Part shown: positions 45,821 to 56,939 of the stretch, piece by piece
Numbering within the stretch: the stretch's first letter is position 1
Layout: each line of letters starts with the position of its first letter
Translations under genes and position numbers: made by a program
NCBI GenBank assembly: GCA_033398695.1
Contig: CM065818.1
Coordinates: 34,868,001-34,932,000, forward strand
DNA length: 64,000 bases
Direction of reading: 5' to 3'
Origin: Orobanche coerulescens
Taxonomy: Eukaryota; Streptophyta; Magnoliopsida; Lamiales; Orobanchaceae
Notes under the pieces: generated by a model
What the model was told of the DNA's origin: nothing
Database searches by the model: none
What the model saw: the letters and a program-made list of their open reading frames with translations, nothing else

Positions 45821-47203
45821 TTAAGAAATAGAAAGTTCGGGGTATTCCGACCGCATCTTCTCTTCTGTCTCCCAAGTCGCCTCCTCGACTCCATGCCTCG
45901 ACCATTGCACTTTAACCAACGGAATGGTTTTGTGCCGAAGCTGCTTCTCATGGCGTTCAAGGATATTCACTGGTCTCTCCGGAAAGGTAACATCCTTGGC
46001 TACGTCAATCTCACTATAGTCGATAAAATGACTTGGATCCGGCACGTACTTTCTCAACTGAGACATATGAAAAACGCTATGGACGTGACTCAAAGCTGGA
46101 GGCAACGCCAAGCGATAAGCTAAATCTCTAAACGTGTCCAAAATTTCAAAAGGTCCGATATACCTTGGACTAAGTTTCACCTTTTTCCCGAAGCGAAAAA
46201 CTCCTCTAGTCGGCGACACCTTGAGTAGAACATGGTCTCCCACTTCGAATTCTAAAGGTGGACGACGAGTATTAGCATAAGATTTCTGACGGCTCTGGGC
46301 AGTCAACAACCGGTCCCGGATAATATAAATCTTCTCCTTAGTCTCCATCAACATATCCGGTTCCGTTCCGACTAGCTCCGAAGCCTTGTCCCAACATAAT
46401 GGCGATCTACACCACCTACCATAAAGTGCCTCGAACGGTGCCATTTTGATCGATGCATGCAAACTATTATTGTAGGTAAACTCGATCAACGGCAAGTGAA
46501 GCTCCCAATCATTAATCCAGTCTAGGGCACAAGCCCGCAATATATCCTCCAATGTCTGGATCGTCCGCTCCGTCTGACTGTCTGACTGAGGATGAAAAGA
46601 CATGCTCAATCTCAACTCGGTACCCAAAGCCTGATGAACGGCCTGCCAAAAATGCGATACGAAACGACCATTTCGATCGGAAACAATGGTCTTAGGGGCA
46701 CCATGAAACCTCACGATCTCAGCTATAAAAGTTTGAGCCAATCTCTCCGGTCCCCAAGTATCCTTAATACCTAGGAAGTGTGCAGACTTGGTCAACCCAT
46801 CGACGATTACCCAAATCATATTCATTCCGGCTCTAGTTCTCGGCATCCCAGTGATAAAATCCATAGAGATATCTTCCCACTTCCACTCGGGGATGGGAAG
46901 CAGCTTCAACAACCCCGCCGGTCGTTGATGTTCAATCTTGACTTGTTGACACATCAAGCACCGTAGTACGACATCTTTTTTCATATTATTCCACCAAAAA
47001 TTACGCTTCAAGTCCTTGTACATCTTACTCGTTCCGGGATGGATTGAGTAAGGCGTATCATGAGCTTCTCGGAGAATTCTCTGCCTCAACTCTAGATCAT
47101 TCGGAACACAAAGCCTGCCTTGAAATCTCAGAATACTATTCTCGTGGACCATAAAACCAGGGACATTTCCTTTAATTACATCTTCCTTCAGTTTAGAGAT
47201 CAT
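45821..47203 (-). pseudogene. Gypsy-5 integrase with chromodomain
   Basis: One long open frame of 460 codons. It shows the HHCC region (EAHDTPYSIHPGTSKMY ... CLMCQQVKIEHQRP), the catalytic region SMDFITGMPRT, TIVSDRNGRFVSHF and HPQSDSQTERTIQTLED, and the module [18 protein letters not shown]. The chromodomain VKVQWSRHGVEEATWETEE ends at YPELSIS. Family members usually read SDRDGRF and PQTDGQ; here one Asp is Asn (DRN) and the Asp-Gly is Asp-Ser, though the catalytic SD pair is kept. The start given is an internal Met; true pol translation comes from upstream frames. This is the best preserved coding part in the window. Confidence 0.93.
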
Positions 47204-47767
47204 CGGGTCACTCCACTATTTCCCTTTGATGTCGTTAATCAAGGACGAAGTAATTTCAAGAGTGCACAACTGTCCTTGCACTCTTTGAAGCTAAACTTCT
47301 ATTCCTTGCTCGATTAAATCCTGATGAATCTTTGTCTGAGCTGCAAGAACCTCGAGCATCTGAAGCGATGCCGATTTGCGGCTCAAAGCATCCGCGACGA
47401 CATTGGCCTTTCCCGAATGGTAAAGAATTTCCAAATCGTAATCCTTGATCAATTCCAACCAACGTCTCTGCCTTATATTCAGCTCTTTCTGGATGAAAAT
47501 ATACTTCAAACTCTTGTGATCGGTGTAAATTCGACATGGAGAGCCATACAAATAATGCCGCCAAATCTTAAGTGCGAAGTCAATTGCGGCCAACTCCAAA
47601 TCATGAGTAGGATAGTTCATCTCATACGGCTTCAACTGTTGTGACACAAAAGCTATCGTCTTATCATGCTGCATAAGCACACATCCAAGCCCTTGTCCCG
47701 AAGCGTCGCTATAAACTGCAAATCCTTCATTACCCTGTGGTAAAGTTAAAATTGGCGCTGAGGTCAA
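47204..47767 (-). pseudogene. Gypsy-5 RNase H
   Basis: Frame 47767-47291 shows [40 protein letters not shown] and [17 protein letters not shown], then [11 protein letters not shown] stop and shift at 47256-47291 separate it from the integrase. Confidence 0.92.
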
Positions 47768-48616
47768 AGTCTCTTCAGCTCATCGAATCTCTGCTGTCTC
47801 TCAGTCGTCCAAACAAACTTTTCTGTCTTCTGGAGTAATTTCGTAAGCAGCCGAGCGAGTTTCTAGAACCCCTCGATGAACCAACGGTAATACCCAGCAA
47901 GACCCAAAAAGCTACGAACTTCTTTAACATTTTTAGGCGGTGCCCAATCTAGCACTGCCTCAATCTTCTGTGGGTCTACACGAACCCCTTCGGCCAAGAT
48001 CACATGGCCGAGAAACATAATTTCTTCCAACCAGAACTCACATTTCGAGAATTTTGTATAGAGGTGCTCGGCTCTCAAAACATCTAGTATCAAATGCAAG
48101 TGCCGGGCATGTTCCTTCTTATCTCGAGAATAAATCAAGATGTCGTCGATAAAGACGACCACACATCTGTCCAAGTCTTCGATGAATATCTTGTTCATTA
48201 GTTGCATGAACACTGCTGGTGCATTAGTCAATCTAAAAGGCATGACCACAAATTCATAATGTCCGTACCTCGTCCGTAACGCAATCTTCGGAACGTCGGA
48301 CTCTTTCACCCATAGTTGATAGTATTCTGACCTCAAATCAATTTTCGAGAATATTGTGGATCCCTGTAACTGATCAAATAAATCATCTATACGAGGCAAA
48401 TGATACTTGTTCTTGATAGTCACTTTGTTCAGTTCACGGTAATCAATGCATAAACGTAATGAACCATCCTTCTTCCTCACAAAAAAAACAGGCACGCCCC
48501 ACGGCGAAGCGTTCGGTCTGATGTATCATTTCTCCAATAATTCTGCCACCTGACTCTTTAATTCTTGCATCTCGGAAGGTTCCATCCGGTAATGTGCCTT
48601 AGAAATCGGAGCCGCG
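47768..48616 (-). pseudogene. Gypsy-5 reverse transcriptase
   Basis: Frame 48495-47863 carries [74 protein letters not shown] and the catalytic [12 protein letters not shown], then [18 protein letters not shown] and [16 protein letters not shown]. Gly has become Glu in the RSGYY block and Gly has become Arg in the PFGLTN block. Frame breaks flank it on both sides (near 48500-48616 and 47768-47862). Confidence 0.92.
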
Positions 48617-49428
48617 TCAGGCTCTAAGTCCACAGAAAATTCTCTCTCGATCTGGCGGTAATCCCAGGAGGTCGTCCGGAAAAACTTTGGGATACTCATT
48701 AACAACTGGAATCGAAGAGAAATCGACTTCGTTCCCTTCCGTCTTCAAAGCATAACACCAATAGCCCGTGCAAACTTTATTCAAAATTTTTATGGCCTTC
48801 ATGGCGCTGATAAGCAACTTAGGTTGGCCCGACTTACGTCCCATAAATGAGTACTCGGAACCGTCTTTAGTCATCATGGTGATAACCTTAGTACGATAAT
48901 TCATAATCGCTTGGTGACCGTCAAGCCAATCCTCGCCGAGGATCACATCCTCGCCTTCCATATCAACCACAGTAACCAATCCATACCGGCTATATTCACC
49001 GAAAAATCTCTAATCTCCCGATTCCCCACGATTCTATCCCCGCAAGGTAGTTCCACAATGAAAGGATCACAAGCAGTCATACAAGTTATATTCAAACGGA
49101 GTACACACTCCAAGGAGATGAAAGAATGTGTAGCACCCAAATCAAAAAGTACATGAAGTGGATGAGATAGGATATGAATGGTACCTGAGGTCACCGCTGC
49201 ATCGGGTTCGTCTGCTCGACGCATCTCATAGACTCTGGGGTGTGCTGAACCGACGCTAGAATCTCCCCCTCTAGCGTTCTGACTCCGTCCCCGGCCTCTG
49301 CCGTAACTCTGCTGTGATTGTCCGAATGGTTGCCTCTGATTCATACTTTGATCTAAAGGTGCTGGGGCAGAAGCCCGAATGTCCACAGTCTGATCTTGTT
49401 TGGGGCAATAAACTGTCTTATGTCCCAT
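48617..49428 (-). pseudogene. Gypsy-5 protease and linker
   Basis: Frame 49428-48943 includes a knuckle half (MGHKTVYCPKQ), a GRGRGR-rich stretch and the protease site VLFDLGATHSFISLECVL. The catalytic DSG triad is DLG, as expected from a TCG-to-TTG change. After a shift near 48960, frame 48979-48617 continues with EDVILGEDWLDGHQAIMNYR, LLISAMKAIKILNK and [15 protein letters not shown]. Confidence 0.9.
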
Positions 49429-49448
49429 CTGTCCACAAGTGTGACACT

Positions 49449-50476
49449 TCAGGGGTGGGAAATTGCACTCCAGGTTAACGTGGCATGGACGACCTCAATT
49501 AAACAAGTTACCGGGCGAGTTGAGGTGCCCGGAGCAGAACGGAAACTCCTCTTCCCTCTAGCAGAACGTGACGACTGCCCGACAGAATGGTTAGTCGTAT
49601 GAGGTCTCTGGAAGTTGCCACCTTTAGAACCAGAAAAGTTACCCATGATCTTCTGCTTCTTCGGTTCTTCTGCGGTATCATTGTTGGAACTCAACATGTC
49701 ATATGCCAATGCCCTGTCTTGGTATTCCTTCAAGGTAGTACAATCAAATCCGGCCATATAACATCGTAAATCCATATTCATCCGCATATCAAAGTAACAG
49801 ATCTTGTCACGCTCATCCCGCACTTGATTCTTCACGTGGATCAGTTGTTGATTGTATTCCACTATCGCCTGTGAGACTGGAATATTATGCAGCTTACCCT
49901 CGAAAAAGGCTCGGATTTTGCCTTCTTGCACTGGCCAAGGACAAAACTCGGCCTCCAGTAGCTCTTTAAATTCTCCCCACATAGCAGCACGATCCTGTGG
50001 CTTAATAACTTTCCACCAAGTCGCGGCTTCCTTGTTAAGGAAGTACTGAGCAATCGGTACCTTCTTCACTTCTGGACAGTCAAGCGCTTCAAACACTTTC
50101 TCTAACTCTGCCAACCAATTCTCCCAACCCATCGGGTCTGTAGCACCGCTGAACTGCGGAGGGTGCATACGGATCACATTCTGAAGCAAGGCATCCGATG
50201 TCGGGTTCGGATTGTTCAGTTGAACGGCTTGTGCCAGGATAGTCATCTGGTTAGCCAATTGCTGAAGGACATTTATAACTCCAAAATCTGCGTTATTCCC
50301 TTGGCCGGTCGACTGGTCGTGATGACCCTCGTATCAGGATATACTGAGTTAGATAAACTAGGGGTGGTCGACCCCGCAACGGAACTGAGGGAAGCGGCCG
50401 CGCCACGTCCTCGTCCGCATCCATGACCATGGCCTCGCCTCTGTCCCCCTATCAGCAGACATTCTGAAGGATACAC
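49449..50476 (-). pseudogene. Gypsy-5 gag
   Basis: The N-terminus, with GQRRGHGHGCGRGRGAAA and TPSLSNSVYP, lies in frame 50476-50273. After a shift near 50265 the capsid-like part runs in frame 50258-49449: MHPPQFSGATDPMGWENWL, EALDCPEVKKVPIAQYFLNK, EAATWW, FKELLEAEFCPWPVQEGKIR, then KKQKIMGNFSGSKGGNFQRP. The zinc knuckle region after 49500 is scrambled by another shift. Collinear with gypsy-2 gag apart from that element's foreign segment. Confidence 0.9.
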
Positions 50477-50688
50477 AAAGCACGTAAGTACAATTCAAAT
50501 CGCACGTCATCGAAGTGACCGATTCCCAAAATACCAATTCAAAAGTAAAACGATTACGGAAACAATAGGAGAGTAAGAGGTCTTACAAGTACCGGTCGTA
50601 CCGTGATGATGGCAAAGTAGTGATACTGTAGACAAACGATGACTCAATCGACCCAAAAGACCGACAGCCTAGGTATCCATAAATCTAA

Positions 50689-50700
50689 GCTCTGATACCA
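50689..50700 (-). other. Gypsy-5 primer binding site
   Basis: gctctgatacca, i.e. TGGTATCAGAGC on the element strand, five bases from the LTR. Confidence 0.93.
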
Positions 50701-50935
50701 TATTCTGTAACACCCCCAAGTTATTCAGTGTATATTACAGCGTCGTGAGCCCCGCCTTGGGACCACAAGGCTATTTATACGCAGAACACATGAACTCTGA
50801 CCGAGGAGGTCCAATACAATGAAATGAAGGACAATAAAAATGGTATTCAAACCATATCCAATATATATCCAAATACAACACATCTCAATTAAATACCACG
50901 ACAACACAGGATGGAATATAAAGGAAACCAAAAAC

Positions 50936-51547
50936 TAGGGCTGTAAACGAATCGAGCCGAGCCGAGCTTTGACCTAAACGAGCCGAGCTCAATTTTTTTT
51001 CCTGACGAGCCGAGAGCTTTGTTATCGCACAAAAAACATGTTCGAGCTCGAGCTCGTTAATAAAACGAGTCGAACTCGAGCTGTTCGCGAACAACTCGAG
51101 CCGAGTCGAGCTCGAGCCGAGGTCGAGCTGTTCGCGAATAATTATATATTTTTAAATTATTTAAATAATATATTTGAATTATTTAAAATAAATATTTTAA
51201 AAGAATCATAAAAAATTATATATTTTTTTAAATATATATAAAAATTAATATTTTAATATCTGAAAATTATTTAAAAATTATTAATCTATAATATAATATA
51301 TAAATATTATTAAAATAAATTTAAAAATATATTTATTAATCGAGCTTAACGAGCCGAATCGAGCCGAACCGAGCTCGAGCCGATCTCGAGCCGCACATGC
51401 CCAAGCTCGGCTCGAGCTCGTTTTCTTAACGCACATATTTTTGTGTTCGAGCTCGAGCTCGAGTTCTTAACGAACCAAGCCGAACCGAGCCCTTAACGAG
51501 CCGAGCCGAGCTTTGTTCGCGAACAGCTCTGTTCGTTTACAGCCCTA
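50936..51547. mobile_element. hAT-like MITE with GAGC-rich arms
   Basis: Ends are tagggctgtaaacgaa and ttcgtttacagcccta, a 16-base inverted repeat starting with TAGGG as in hAT elements. The 8-bp flanks ccaaaaac (50928-50935) and cccaaaac (51548-51555) differ at one base and are absent as a duplication in the other LTR (single accaaaaacagt). Inside, arms made of cgagccgagctcgagc repeats surround an AT-rich core. There is no ORF, so it would need another element's transposase. Confidence 0.9.
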
Positions 51548-52633
51548 CCCAAAACAGTACTCGAGTATTCAAAAACCATTCAAGTACAACAACACTGAAC
51601 GGAGGAAATACAAAACATAACCAGAGACAAGACACAACATCACACTTGCCCTTCATATTCGTGCCGACCCGGTACGTGCCTATCCGCTCTCCTGGATCCT
51701 GACATGAAAGGTATTTCCCCCATAAATGGGTTAGTCGACGAATAGCTAGTGCAAGTATATCGAATATGAAATACAATACTCCTCGAAAATAAAGTAAATG
51801 TAATCATGATCTCATTAATTCAAGACTAGTACTCCGGAATAACTAAATCTCATAACATCACACTCAGTTCATACATGATTAACCGCGGAACCGCACCAGA
51901 GTCTACGGAACCCTCAGAGGACCCGTCGGTCCGTCCCAGAATGGTTAACCCAAAATATCCATGGAACCGCACCAGAGGCTACAGAACCCTCAGAGGACCC
52001 GTCGGTCCGTCCCAGAGTAAATATAACCCATTATACAATTCATATATCTTACTTTCAAAGTCGAGAACGCACAATCATAAACATATACTTGCCTTTGAGA
52101 CATCGAGAATTTGGAAGGAAAAGAGTATAAGTTCGGTAGGTCCAAGAACGCACTCCCGACACCTAAACGATTCATAAGGAATACGATAATCAATAATCCA
52201 TACCCAATCACACGAAGAAACTCCCGAAACCCGCCTACTATTCACGAAACTACAAGGATAATCATCTAGAGGTTTGAAAATCACCCAAACCCTCTCAAGT
52301 CCGAACAAAGTACAAAACAATCCATAAAATCTAGGGAAAATATGGGTACGGGGTAGATGCATCATATTCTCAAAGATCTCAAGCTCCAAAACGGATAAAT
52401 CAGACGAATCTAAGAAAATCCTCAAAAATTCCCAAAACTAGGATTATAAGGAATTTACCTTGATTTGGAAGATAGAAATGGATTAGATGTTGTGTAATCT
52501 TTGTTATTCAACCAAAGATGATGATAGCTGAAGAAGGATCGCCTCAAATCGCTCCGAATCGCCCAATCTCGCTGCTCCCGTCGGAAAAGGAAGGAAAAGA
52601 TGGAAAATGATGATTTCAGGGGTTGACTGCCCC

Positions 52634-52643
52634 TTATATAAAA
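52634..52643 (-). promoter_or_regulatory. TATA box of gypsy-5 5' LTR
   Basis: Same TATATAAGG context as 45131-45140. This copy would drive the element, but the LTR start is missing. Confidence 0.6.
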
Positions 52644-52647
52644 TGCC

Positions 52648-53108
52648 AGGTTAGCGCGCGCTAAGAATCGGCGTTAGCGTGCGCTAACGGGGTCACCCGA
52701 TAGTCCAGTGGCTTCTGTCCTGAGACGTTAGCGCGTGCTACTACACCTTAGCGTGCGCTAACTGTTGTCCTGCAAAAGTTCCAGCTCACTGCCCAACTCC
52801 ACTAGCGTGCGTTACGCAACACCTTTAGCGTGCGCTAGCTGCTCCCTAGCGTGCGTTACCTGCTAGTCCAGAAAGTAGAAATACCTCACTGCCTCTGCCG
52901 ACTCAGCTCGTTAGCGTGCGCTACGGATGATGTTAGCGCGCGCTACTGACCACGAATAGCGTGCGCTAGCGAACTCCTAGCGTGCACTAACTGCTAGTCC
53001 AGAGAGCAGAATTAGCTACTGCCTCTGCCAACCCTGGGCCGTTAGCGTGCGCTAAGGCTCAAAGCTAGCGTGCGCTACTCAAGTAGAAATATCGTGCGTT
53101 AGCCTAGG
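52648..53108 (-). promoter_or_regulatory. Palindrome cluster AGCGTGCGCT in gypsy-5 5' LTR
   Basis: About 16 motifs of the tagcgtgcgcta type, closer to the perfect palindrome than in the 3' LTR. It has an extra pair around 52911-52945 (ttagcgtgcgctac, ttagcgcgcgctac) and lacks the pair found at 45310-45340 in the other LTR. Confidence 0.8.
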
Positions 53109-53112
53109 CCTA

Positions 53113-53487
53113 TTTGATTCGGATCGGGTTCAGGTATTGCCCATAGGATAATCGGGTACCCAATGGGTATTCGGGTACCCGTATACCCTATATTTAAGAA
53201 TATAAATATTTTTTAGTAGATATCATATATACGTATAATGTAATTAATAAATTCAGTTTAGTATAATAAATTTTTATAATATAATATTTTATATAATAAT
53301 ATATAATATATAATATAATATAATATTTATGTATAATATATGATAATAATATATTTATATAATTCAAATGGGTATGCGGGTCCGGTAATCGGGTCGGGTA
53401 ATCGGGTAATATACTATACACATCCTATCCGTACCCGATCATAAAATTTCGGGTTCGATCGATACCCGACCCGATTTCGGGTTTATT
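53113..53487. mobile_element. GGGT-rich MITE-like repeat
   Basis: Left part has gattcggatcgggttcagg and gggtacccaatgggtattcg; right part has gatacccgacccgatttcgg in inverse sense; the core is AT-rich. Inverted GGGTA/TACCC arms suggest a MITE, but sharp termini and a duplication are not clear. It replaces the end of the gypsy-5 LTR. Confidence 0.5.
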
Positions 53488-53797
53488 CAATATACAGAAA
53501 AAGTAAAAAGTGCAATGCTCTAGGTCAAAGCTAACCGGGACAACCCAACCCTGACGCTCTCAACTACAGCACCGCTCCCTACAAAAGAATCCACAACTCT
53601 GATCTGGCGCCTCAAAGAAAGACCTATCAGCCGTAGCCTGGAAAGGTTTAAGGCGCCTTCAAATCTAATCTCACTGCTTCCTCCCACGACCTCCCTGGCC
53701 GGCCTCCTCCTCTCCCGACAACCACTAAACTCGACTCCTCCTCACCGAGCAGTAATCTGCTCCTCAAGTGACGCGCCAAACCATCTCAATCTCACTT

Positions 53798-53800
<3 letters not shown>
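53488..53800. other. Unassigned spacer
   Basis: Moderately GC-rich, C-rich on the plus strand, with no ORF of note and no repeat I recognise. Confidence 0.4.

Positions 53801-53850
<50 letters not shown>
53801..53850. repeat. (TA)25 microsatellite
   Basis: Uninterrupted TA dinucleotides. Confidence 0.97.
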
Positions 53851-53851
<1 letters not shown>

Positions 53852-54125
53852 CAGTCAGAATCATAACAATATGTCTAAAATCATAACCTTTGAAAACTTA
53901 TATTTCTCGGTGGCGGTGGCGGTGGCAGTACTCTAGACAGGAAGAATAAGCACAATTCATCGTAGCATATTATTTGTTTCTCAAAATTCAAGTTTTCCTG
54001 CACGTGACAACTTGTTCAGTGCTCTACCCTAAAATCGAGCCACTGCTGGTTCTTGTAACGAGGCAGATGCCTCACAGAGAATATTGCATGTATATATTGT
54101 TTAATTCCTTTTACTTTCTTTTATA

Positions 54126-54541
54126 AGGGTGCGCTTGGTTCAAAAAGGGTAATGAATATAGCAAGGTAAAGGGAATACAATGGAATATAAATGAATGGAA
54201 TGGAGATTATCATTATTTTTTATAGCGCTTGGTTTAAGAAAAATACATTAACCTCCAAAGTGGTGGTAGTAGTGGCGGCTGCTGCTGGTGGTGGTGGTGG
54301 CTGGTGGTGGTGGTGGTTGCTGTTGCTGGTGGTGGTGGCTGCTGCTGGTGGTGGTGGTGGCTGCTTTTGGTGGTGGCTGGTGGTGGTGGTAGGTAATCAT
54401 TATCTTTCCTCCCAATTTACTGAATAATGCCCCATTACCCACTACTAAGCAATGATTGCATTCCTTACTCCTAACCAGACATGTTTATTCATTGCCTTTC
54501 CCATTCTCTACCTCCCGATACCCGCAACCAAGAACCCCCTA
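54126..54541. mobile_element. MITE-like element containing (GGT)n tract
   Basis: Left end agggtgcgcttggttc and right end aaccaagaaccccct form an imperfect inverted pair, and gcgcttggtt recurs inside at 54225. A GGT/GCT-rich tract fills 54255-54395 and explains the Gly/Trp-rich and His/Gln-rich ORFs there, which I do not regard as genes. Confidence 0.5.
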
Positions 54542-55060
54542 AGTTTGTGCCTTGGGTTTGTACTGTAATTGTAGGTAATTTGAACTGCTCATTCTAGCCA
54601 GGTCTTATCCTGAATTTTCTGTGGCCCTAGGCAAAATAATAATGTGTGACTCCCTTTAAAAAAAGTTCTCTTTAATATAATTAAGGTCAAATTCTTAGAG
54701 ACGTTTAATGTTATTAATGGTTTAATTTTTAAAAAATATTGAAATTTTTCTTAATATATTGAAAATATTTGTCCAAAAATTATTTTCTAGAAAACTATTT
54801 TCTCGAGAATCATTTTCCGGAAAATATTTTCCGTCATTCGACTATAATGAAAAAAATTATGAAATTTGGTGAGAAAATATTCAATTTGAAAAATATTTTA
54901 GTCATTCAAAAAGGGGAAGTCATATTGAAAGGAGCTACCATATGACAAATATGCCTCCAAGTCATGACAACATGCAAATATGCAAATATGAATATTTTTC
55001 GACATCTTTCGAAATAGATGCCTGACGAGAAAAGAAATGGCATCTAATTGATAAATCATG
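54542..55060. other. Unassigned AT-rich region
   Basis: No gene. It contains ggccctaggcaaaataat, a phrase seen in plant repeats, and a run of ttttcyrgaaaa-like inverted motifs at 54780-54830. Confidence 0.4.
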
Positions 55061-55302
55061 AATGAGCAATAGAAGTTAAGGCAGATACGATGGTAAGCCA
55101 GAGGTGATTGAGTGCAAACACTGATATCATGCGGGTAACAATCTCTTTGAAATATTGCGAAGATTTGTTCTTTCGCCTTCGCCGGCCCTCTCATATACCG
55201 CCATTAACGACATCCTTCGATTTAACACCGCAGTCGTGGCCACGACTGATACAGTGTGAGGAGCTTTGCCTCTCCCTAAAAAAAATTAATGAGCAATAGA
55301 AG
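55061..55302 (+). mobile_element. SINE with 15-bp target duplications
   Basis: aatgagcaatagaag at 55061-55075 is perfectly repeated at 55288-55302. The 212-base body has tRNA-like promoter remnants (ccagaggtgattgagtg near the start, catgcgggtaacaatctc as a degraded B box) and ends in ctaaaaaaaatt. Long duplications and an A-rich tail fit LINE-driven insertion. It contains no gene; the 63-codon ORF at 55108-55299 is incidental. Confidence 0.8.
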
Positions 55303-55480
55303 CTACCACACGAAATATAAGAATAGTTCAAAAACAACCTCTTTATAATATCATATCGTAGTACAGTTTGTGGAAAATATCAAAGGTATCATGCGTTGCC
55401 TCAAAATATATGAGTCACTCATTTTAGAAGTGACTCAGTTTTTTTCACTTACAATTTTTTTCAAAATTTTTCGTATGGGT
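55303..55480. other. Unassigned AT-rich region
   Basis: No gene or recognised repeat. Confidence 0.35.
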
Positions 55481-56153
55481 TGTGAAATAAAAAACAAGAA
55501 CAATAAATAGAGGAGAGATTAATGCATACCTTAATTAATGCAGTAGAAGATTCGATCGGCAAAGACCAGTCCGATCGGAAAACGTTCGAGTAACGACAAG
55601 ACCACCGGAATACAGCTTATCAAGTTCGGACTATGGCAATGTCTGGGGGTGCTCTCGGAGCTTAATGGACTGAGCTTGTGGGGTTGATGTTCGTGGCGGA
55701 GTCAGCCGTGTCAAGTGTGCTCGTCCTCACAAGGTGCCTACATATCTCAAGAGCTACTGAGAATCAAGTCCAGACGTAGTTCTTAGAATGAGGGGAGGCC
55801 CTCCTTATATAGAGATTGGATGTATTAGAATCCGAGTAGGGTTATGTGTCTTGGTGGCTAAGACAGTTGTTTCCTTGTTGGAGTTCTATCCCTATCCGGA
55901 GTAGAAGACTTGCTGGAAAAGTCCTTCCAGAACGTTCGGTCGTCGGGCCTAGTTCGAGTTATGGGGCGCGGCCAGACGGCGTCCCATCCAACTCCCCTTG
56001 CACTCCCAGGGCCGAACCATTGGGCCGTTCCGGAGAACGAGCTTTTGTCCGGACAACTTGTGCCCTCATTAAATGGGCTTCCTCTAAAGACCAAGTCAAC
56101 CATAATTAATGACACATTAATTATGTCTCTAGGGTTTATTTTTCCCCACATCA
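55481..56153 (-). repeat. Probable 3' LTR of a Tat/Ogre-type element
   Basis: On the minus strand it begins TGATGTGGGG at 56153, directly after the purine run AAGTTGGGGGCAAA. A TATA box CTATATAAGG lies at 55803-55812, followed by GAGGGCCTCC. The left end is not resolved. With the satellite arrays to its right it fits the 3' end of a large gypsy element read on the minus strand. Confidence 0.5.
55803..55812 (-). promoter_or_regulatory. TATA box of the LTR at 55481-56153
   Basis: Minus strand CTATATAAGG, about 340 bases from the inferred LTR start. Confidence 0.5.
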
Positions 56154-56429
56154 TTTGCCCCCAACTTCTAGGAAAACGTTGGTTTCGTAGAAGTTAGTTG
56201 TATCCAATCCGGATTTGGGGAGCTTATTTCGTAGAGCTTTTTACAGAGTGTGGTAGCGACCAACACACTTGTAACTTGCATATCGGCCCTTATCGAGGCT
56301 ATTCTTCCTTGGAACGTCTGTTAATCCATCGGGGTTCTGGTGTTACTGTTTGACCTTCATTAATCAAGTAAAATCACCTTTCAAAGTCCGAAAGTGATTG
56401 AATTTTGTGTCAACACAATGCCTTTCGGG
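56154..56429 (-). other. Internal 3' region next to polypurine tract
   Basis: The purine run on the minus strand (56154-56166) is followed by non-coding sequence up to the satellite array. Confidence 0.4.
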
Positions 56430-56939
56430 TGCCTAACGGGTATATTAGGGCTTATCGAGCCTTAGTAGGACTTATTCGAGCCTACTTTGAGATCAATCAG
56501 ACCTTACTCGGGCCTAATAGAGCCTTAACCGGGCCTAATTGGGCCTTACTTGGTCAAACAGACCTTACTCGGGCTTAATTCAGCCTTAATCGGGCCTAAC
56601 CTAGCCTTAATCGAGCCTAATCAGGCCTAATATGGTCAGACAGAACTTAATCGGGCCTAACCTAGCCTTAATCGAGCCTAATCGGGCCTAATTTGGTCAA
56701 TCAGACCTTAATCGGGCCTAATTCAGCCTTAATCGGGCCTAATCGAGCCTTAATCCGACCTAATTGGGCCTTACTTGGTCAACCAGGCCTTAATCGGGCT
56801 TAATTCAGCCTTAATCGGGCCTAACATAGCCTAAATCGAGCCTAATCGGGTCTAATTTGGTCCAACAAACCTTAATCAGGGTTAATTCAGCCTTAATCAG
56901 GCCTAATTTGGTCAAACATGCCTTAGCCGGGCTTAATTC
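56430..56939. repeat. Short satellite array, left part
   Basis: Degenerate units built on taatcgggcctaa, attcagcct and gtcaaacagacc recur about every 20-45 bases. The array is interrupted at 56940 by the gag-only element and resumes at 63343. Known Tat/Ogre elements carry hypervariable tandem repeats in this 3' position; assignment here is inference. Confidence 0.85.

Larger units (their letters stand above)
43854..53112 (-). mobile_element. Gypsy-5, Ty3/gypsy chromovirus (Tekay/Del type), both outer ends truncated
   Basis: Minus-strand order: right LTR (50706-53112), primer site 50689-50700, gag, protease, RT, RNase H, integrase, chromodomain, polypurine tract 45786-45800, left LTR (43854-45785). 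All domains are recognisable but broken by frameshifts. Neither outer end reaches the true terminus, so there is no target duplication. A hAT-like MITE sits in the right LTR. Closest relative in the window is gypsy-2. Confidence 0.93.
50706..53112 (-). repeat. Gypsy-5 5' LTR, truncated, with MITE insertion
   Basis: Plus-strand reading starts tgtaacaccccc and matches the other LTR up to cctaggccta at 53112, where a different repeat begins. About 170 bases of the LTR start (U3 end) are missing. A 612-bp MITE with its 8-bp duplication interrupts it at 50936-51555. Confidence 0.9.

Noticed and set aside
54191..54442. Gly/Trp-rich and His/Gln-rich ORFs
   Set aside because: Product of a GGT/GCT tract inside a MITE-like element; no domain or gene structure.
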